Assembly (NCBI GenBank): GCA_025529335.1
Contig: JAMYHX010000300.1
Coordinates: forward strand, 1 to 52,004
Reading direction: 5' to 3'
DNA from: Rhizopus sp. PT2906
Taxonomy: Eukaryota; Mucoromycota; Mucoromycetes; Mucorales; Rhizopodaceae
DNA length: 52,004 nt
Shown here: piece by piece, positions 47,671 to 52,004 of the stretch
Position numbering within the stretch: position 1 is the stretch's first letter
How the letters are laid out: the number at the start of each line of letters is the position of its first letter
Position numbers and translations under genes: made by a program
Notes under the pieces: generated by a model
Databases searched by the model: none
What the model was told of the DNA's origin: nothing
What the model saw: only the letters and a program-made list of their open reading frames with translations

Positions 47671-48998
47671 GGACAGTTGTATATAAAAAGATAATAAAAA
47701 GTGAAAGGATATTTTTATATAAAAAATAAAAGACCGCAATGGGCGCGTGATGCTAAAAGTGTCGATCCGCCCGGGAAAAGCAAACAAATACAACAGATGA
47801 AAAATGTGGTGCAACCTTTTCGGCGTTTGGCTTGTTTTCGATGAATGGAAATTTTTAATCTAAAACAAGCTGAAGATAACTTTTGGGTCAATCAAAAATC
47901 AAGTGGAGATGTATTAAAAATAAGATACACCTTTTTCAGAAACTATTCGCACCCATTACAAGATCAATAACAATTAAACCCTTTATGTCTTTTTTATTAT
48001 TTAAAAAGACAACATTTAATACATAAAATGAGCTTGTTATTTTTGGGAAAAGATAAATGTGGTCAAGACTTTATACAAAGTAAAAAGTTGTTAGAGAATT
48101 TGTTTAAATAGTCTGATCTTGACTTTTCTTTTTCTCTTATAAACTCTCTTCTTTATAATCTAAGTATTTAATATCAATGTAAATAACTGATTTACTAATC
48201 ATTTATTTATTCATCCTTTTGCTTCTGATGGGCTCTCTTTTTTATTATTTGTTGTATCTTTTATTATTTTTTGTTGTCTGAAATTATCATTTTTTTATCA
48301 GTGTGCGAACAATTTGTACCTTCATTCATTTACATAAATGCTGTTGTCTTTTATGCCGTTTTTTATACACGTCAGCTCATATAATGACGACAATCGTGGC
48401 CAAATTAACTTTCTATATTTCTCTTCAAAACCGATCAGATATCAGTGCTGCATTTCGACCTGTCTAAGGAACAACATAATTAGCTTAAAGGTCTCGGGTA
48501 GTTCGGATCTAAATGGCAGGTACAGTGTATTGCCTGCCGTTTCAGAGTATACAGCTACAGATCTATTATATACATCTACAACTAATTACAGACAATCTAG
48601 AGAGTCAATTAACAGTTGGATGGAGGAGCAGGATCGTAATTACTGACTTCTTTCTACATCGGCAATGTTCATTTTATCTACAAATTTCAAATTACTTCAG
48701 CTTCCAGTTCAAAAGAAAGTACGCTGCATGCATACCTTTGCATATTCCATGCTTGTGCAAGTCGAATCATTCCTTCATTTCTCGCTTAACTCTCATGCGA
48801 AGGTTTTCGGCCATATATTGCGTGTGCAATACACCTAAACCCACAATTGCCATATACAATTGTATCGAGTGCTAATTTCATTTTACTCTTCTGAGAATCC
48901 TTGATGTCTAAAACACTGAACAGCCTAATTCTAATTTTTGGTGATTCCATATCTTTAGCAACGGATAATACATTAGTATAAAGAATTTACTCTTGATA
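47671..48998. other. Intergenic region containing inverted-repeat copy 2
   Basis: Promoter side of the hydrolase gene, with inverted-repeat copy 2 (48122-48316). Frames at 48338-48646 and 48513-48875 show no domain. A short stem (GGCAGG with CCTGCC) lies near 48515-48540. Confidence 0.45.
48122..48316 (-). repeat. Inverted repeat, copy 2 (about 195 bp)
   Basis: Reverse complement of copy 1 (44741-44911), with two core substitutions. A 22-bp local duplication (ACAACAAA..AATAATAAAA repeated) makes it longer. It lies about 450 bp upstream of the hydrolase start, so both copies have the same orientation relative to the gene they precede. Confidence 0.9.
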
Positions 48999-49300
48999 TT
49001 AAACTGCTTGAGCTTTACTTCTTATATTGCTTATTCTTGTTTCTTCTAGCGCCTCATGTTTCGCTTTTTTCACTTCATTCTTTTCAATTCGTTCTAACAG
49101 TATATCTCTGCGCTTCGTTTCTTTTGGTCATCCTTTGATTTTTTTCGGGCGTACATTGTTCAGATTTTTTGCATGCTTTTCTGTAATGACATTTTCGAAG
49201 ATATCAATCATATCTTGTTTATCCTGTGTTGAAGCAAAGGACTCGAAAAGCTTCAGAACTTTTATGAAAGTTGGATAAAGCGGCGGTAGAAGAAATTGTA
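48999..49300 (-). pseudogene. Relic of a transposase C-terminus (MULE/FAR1-like)
   Basis: The minus strand reads LLPPLYPTFIKVLKLFESF, then ENVITEKHAKNLNNVRPKK, then IKG, a TGA (49130-49128), PKETKRRDILLER, and a charged tail ending at TAA (49001-48999). The KG*PK.TKR pattern matches the GRPK.TKR tail common after MULE/FAR1-type transposases, with the Arg codon CGA turned to TGA. That is a C-to-T change of the type produced by methyl-cytosine decay. Family assignment is from this tail only and remains tentative. Confidence 0.4.
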
Positions 49301-49395
49301 TTAAATGGATCTATCTTATGAAAGAGAAGACGTGAGTCCAGACTAGTTTTCTTCACACTGAGTGTATCCTTCTAGAATCCATTCAAACCATATGA

Positions 49396-49743
49396 TTATA
49401 TGTTTTGATCTTTGAAACCTTCAGCAGTATCATCTTGCAAAAAGCTTTCTATTTTAATACTTTTCCTCTCTTCTTCCAACAATGGTACGGTATCTGACAT
49501 AGTACTTAGATTAAATGTGTCAACTTCGCTTTGAGCATCAGCTTGTACAGTACACGAAGCTTCATCTGCGTCTTCTTCTAGGAATGGCTCTGAGTCAGCT
49601 TGCGTAATTTCTTGTTCTTCATTAAACATCTTTGGTTTTTCACACACATTTTCCTCAACTACTTTTATCTTATGAACTTCTAGCTCTTTTACTTCAACTG
49701 TATGGCTTGCGATATTCATTATCATGCAATTTATATTTAACAC
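49396..49743 (-). other. Acidic 115-aa open frame, unrecognised
   Basis: A minus-strand frame beginning MLNINCMIMNIASHTVEVKE and rich in Glu/Asp (FLEEDADEASC, LLEEERKSIKIESFLQDD). It lies just upstream, on the same strand, of the transposase-tail relic and could be part of the same decayed element. No domain recognised. Confidence 0.25.
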
Positions 49744-50120
49744 ATTTTGTGTTTACCATCGTTTCCTTTATTGTAATTAATATGTCATCGTCTGATAATT
49801 ACAGATAGCAGAATTTTTTCTTTTTCAGTTGATAGAATGTGTCTACAGGGCAAGTTGTAATGAAGTCTTACTGCACAATGACAAGCTTATATATATGTTA
49901 TTTCAACCTTTGATTCTTGGATTTCCAATAGCTCATAAAATATACGATCAAGAGCAAATGAATGTACTTTTTGTACTAAGTGTGATATCTTGCTGTAAAT
50001 TCGAGTTTGTTTATACATATCAGTTCTATAAGATATGCTTTCAATGGTTGCCTTGTGGTTACTTTCTTCATTCTAAGCTGTTATTGTGAGTATCAGTTTT
50101 TATTTAAGAATTTGTAAAGC

Positions 50121-50623
50121 TTGGAAATACTACCCTTCTTTTATACCACTTGTCATTCTTGTCACTTCCCAGTTGATACAAACATAAGCATTGCTGCACA
50201 CGCTTGGATCAATAGCACTGTCTACAGCTCTGCCTTCTATCAAAATCATCGTAAAGAATTTAGACGCAGTAACCATATCGTCAAACTCTATGGATATAAC
50301 AACAAGTTTAACAATTTTTCAAGTATATAAAAAGTTACCTTTTTTAAAATAGCAATTTCTTTGCCTTCATTTAATTCTTCTTCAAGCATGTTTACAATGG
50401 AGTCGAACGATTTCTTGTTTTTATTGAAATGACAAAGTCAATCGGACGCTGCCGCTACCGCAATAGCATCACAGTTGTTGAGTTGCATGATAACGAAGAA
50501 GACAGAAGAAAGTATATTGTTGTTGATATCACAAAGATTGCTTTTCAAGTGGGATTAGTAGTTGCATCTAGAGAAGAAAAGAATTTATATAAAGCTTTTA
50601 CTCCTTATTCCATGTTTTTATAA
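50121..50623 (+). pseudogene. Probable transposable-element ORF relic
   Basis: Two plus-strand pieces have coding sense: 50121-50330 (AAHAWINSTVYSSAFYQNHR, then KEFRRSNHIVKLYG) and 50429-50623 (RNSITVVELHDNEEDRRKYI, then VVDITKIAFQVGLV, and FTPYSMFL). The pattern of a basic surface stretch followed by a short beta-rich end resembles the C-terminal region of Tnp2/CACTA- or KDZ-type fungal transposon proteins. I cannot confirm this. Intervening stops mean it is not intact. Confidence 0.28.
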
Positions 50624-50639
50624 TATTAGACTTTTTACA

Positions 50640-52004
50640 TGTCAACAAAAAGCAACAAGAGCAAAAAGAGTAGAGTCAATCACTTTAGTTATTACTTCAA
50701 CAATTACAAACAGCAACCATTATAACAGTAAATCCAACAATGAATAGTTCAAAGGTAATACATGCATTATTGATATATAAATATAAGTGTAAGTCTATGA
50801 AGTAGACTTTTAAGCACATGTAAGACTTTGAATGTTGTGACAAAATGATTAAAAAAATGTAAGCTTTAACTATAATGAAAAGAGTACGATGCTGCAGCAA
50901 TGGAGCAAATGAATAAACACGATTGTACCATGACAACAATGTTTATAAAAGCACCAGATAAGCTACTTGGGCTATCGTAAGCCTCTTCTCTCTTTCTCTC
51001 TTTTGATATCTTTACCAAACAAACCATTGCATTTTTTCTTTTATCATAGTCTACACCACAATTCCAAATAACCAGTGACATTTCCCTTGACTTTCAGTAT
51101 AAACTTCAGTCTGTTTTCTTTTTATTTGTTGTGTCTTTCCAATATAAACAGTACAGCGTCTTTTTGTGAATGTACATAGAAAAAGTACCTTCATTACTCC
51201 TTTCCTTTCCGATCTCATTTACCTGTGAGAAGTCTACATTCATCCTCTTTTAGCTTCTTATCTTCATTTATATCACAATCTATCAACTTTCGAATAAACA
51301 TCACTATTAATTGAGATTCATAACAGCATTTAAATAAATCACTTTAAAAGAAGTAATAAACAAGTTCTGTTTACTCTTCCTTTATTCTGTTTGTTCATCT
51401 GTTGACATCCACATTTAATTAAACGCACATTCTACTTCCTTTCAATACTACTGAATCACCATTAGTCCTCATGTTTCTCTGTTTCTAATTTATGTTATTC
51501 CATCAAGTACATTCATCTTCCAACGAATGCAACCCTTTACTAATCCATACAATTGGGCTAATTCCAGGTAGTTTTTAGTTTGTTTGGTCCTTGAACTTCA
51601 ATCCTTTCTACTATTTGCTGCTAATGTTCAATTGTTGTTACTGCTTTTAGATTTAATTCGAAAGAAAAGGAATTTATTCTGAAAAGTGAAATAGTGGACT
51701 TGTAAATATTTTGAGGTGTTGCGGGAAGAGAATAGTTTTTGAAATTTTTTTGACAACTTCTGTAAGATTTCTACGGACGTCCGTAGATTTCTTACAGTTT
51801 CTGATTACGACAATGACCTGAAATCAGCATCATCAGAAATTAACTAAAAGAATCACAAAATCAGTCTCTAAAGCAATTAAAAAATCTTATACACGCATTT
51901 GAATGCACGTTAACCTTCGCAATGGCTATTGTTGTATTTAGCACTGATATTGACTTATAGAGTATTCAAAGAGCTTATCATAATTTGTACAGTACCTGTC
52001 CAAA
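50640..52004. other. Intergenic, pyrimidine-rich, no gene seen
   Basis: AT-rich with TC-rich stretches (50985-51005, 51110-51130). No supported gene. It contains the palindrome at 51760-51797. It may include the promoter of a gene beyond the window. Confidence 0.45.
51760..51797. repeat. Near-perfect 38-bp palindrome
   Basis: The core TCTACGGACGTCCGTAGA (51770-51787) is a perfect 18-bp palindrome. It is extended by CTGTAAG and CTTACAG arms with a small internal mismatch (ATTT opposite ATTT). It is GC-richer than its surroundings. Confidence 0.85.

Noticed and set aside
1..52004. CRISPR arrays, tRNA or rRNA genes, and bacterial operons
   Set aside because: No spaced direct repeats, no tRNA B-box or cloverleaf pattern and no rRNA sequence were seen. 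Gene structure is spliced and eukaryotic throughout.

Overview
The window is nuclear DNA of an early-diverging filamentous fungus, most likely Mucoromycota (Mucorales-like). It is AT-rich. Its genes are cut by many introns, mostly about 45-80 nt with GTAAGT-type donors, and gene spacing is compact. The gene families (STK32/YANK kinase, copper-fist factor, Rax2, PanK II, fungal MULE and TnpB/Fanzor-like ORFs) fit that assignment. All exon models below were built by hand from splice sites and reading-frame continuity. No database search was run.

Layout. 1-3388 is non-coding and holds a 625-bp pogo-like element with perfect 11-bp inverted ends. 3389-5098 (-) is a STK32/YANK kinase, divergent from a VPS9-ankyrin-PX Rab GEF (5373-8726, +). 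That gene and a converging peroxisomal-type enoyl-CoA hydratase (8869-9465, -) both stop dead at a 44-bp poly-A tract, so both are truncated. 10055-11921 (-) is a membrane-anchored ubiquitin protease. 12448-17143 is a transposon zone: a MULE transposase cut at another poly-A tract, then a decayed gene of about 3.5 kb whose C-terminus looks like a TnpB/Fanzor (OrfB zinc-ribbon, RuvC) nuclease. 18441-20114 (+) is a copper-fist transcription factor, followed by about 4.2 kb without recognisable genes.

24311-34619 is a dense housekeeping block: a FAS1 (fasciclin) secreted protein, mitochondrial enoyl-CoA hydratase, an Fmp32/MCUR1-like mitochondrial protein, a MARVEL-like tetraspan protein, a TM9SF nonaspanin, a small Tvp15/COPI-associated-like membrane protein, a coiled-coil protein and pantothenate kinase. 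35408-39789 (+) is a Rax2-type polarity protein with an unusual C-terminal SH3 domain and an in-frame TAG. 40023-41483 (-) is a PARP-type zinc-finger nuclear protein with a 9-nt microexon.

41484-45442 is gene-poor. A convergent pair then follows, an R3HCC1L-like gene (45443-46123, +) and a beta-lactamase-fold serine hydrolase (46158-47670, -). It is flanked by an inverted repeat of about 170-195 bp that sits upstream of both genes in the same relative orientation. The last 4 kb contain transposon relics and a near-perfect palindrome.

The strongest leads are the TnpB/Fanzor-like locus beside a MULE, the Rax2-SH3 fusion, the promoter-proximal inverted repeat, and the repeated coincidence of poly-A/T tracts with broken genes, which may be an assembly artefact.
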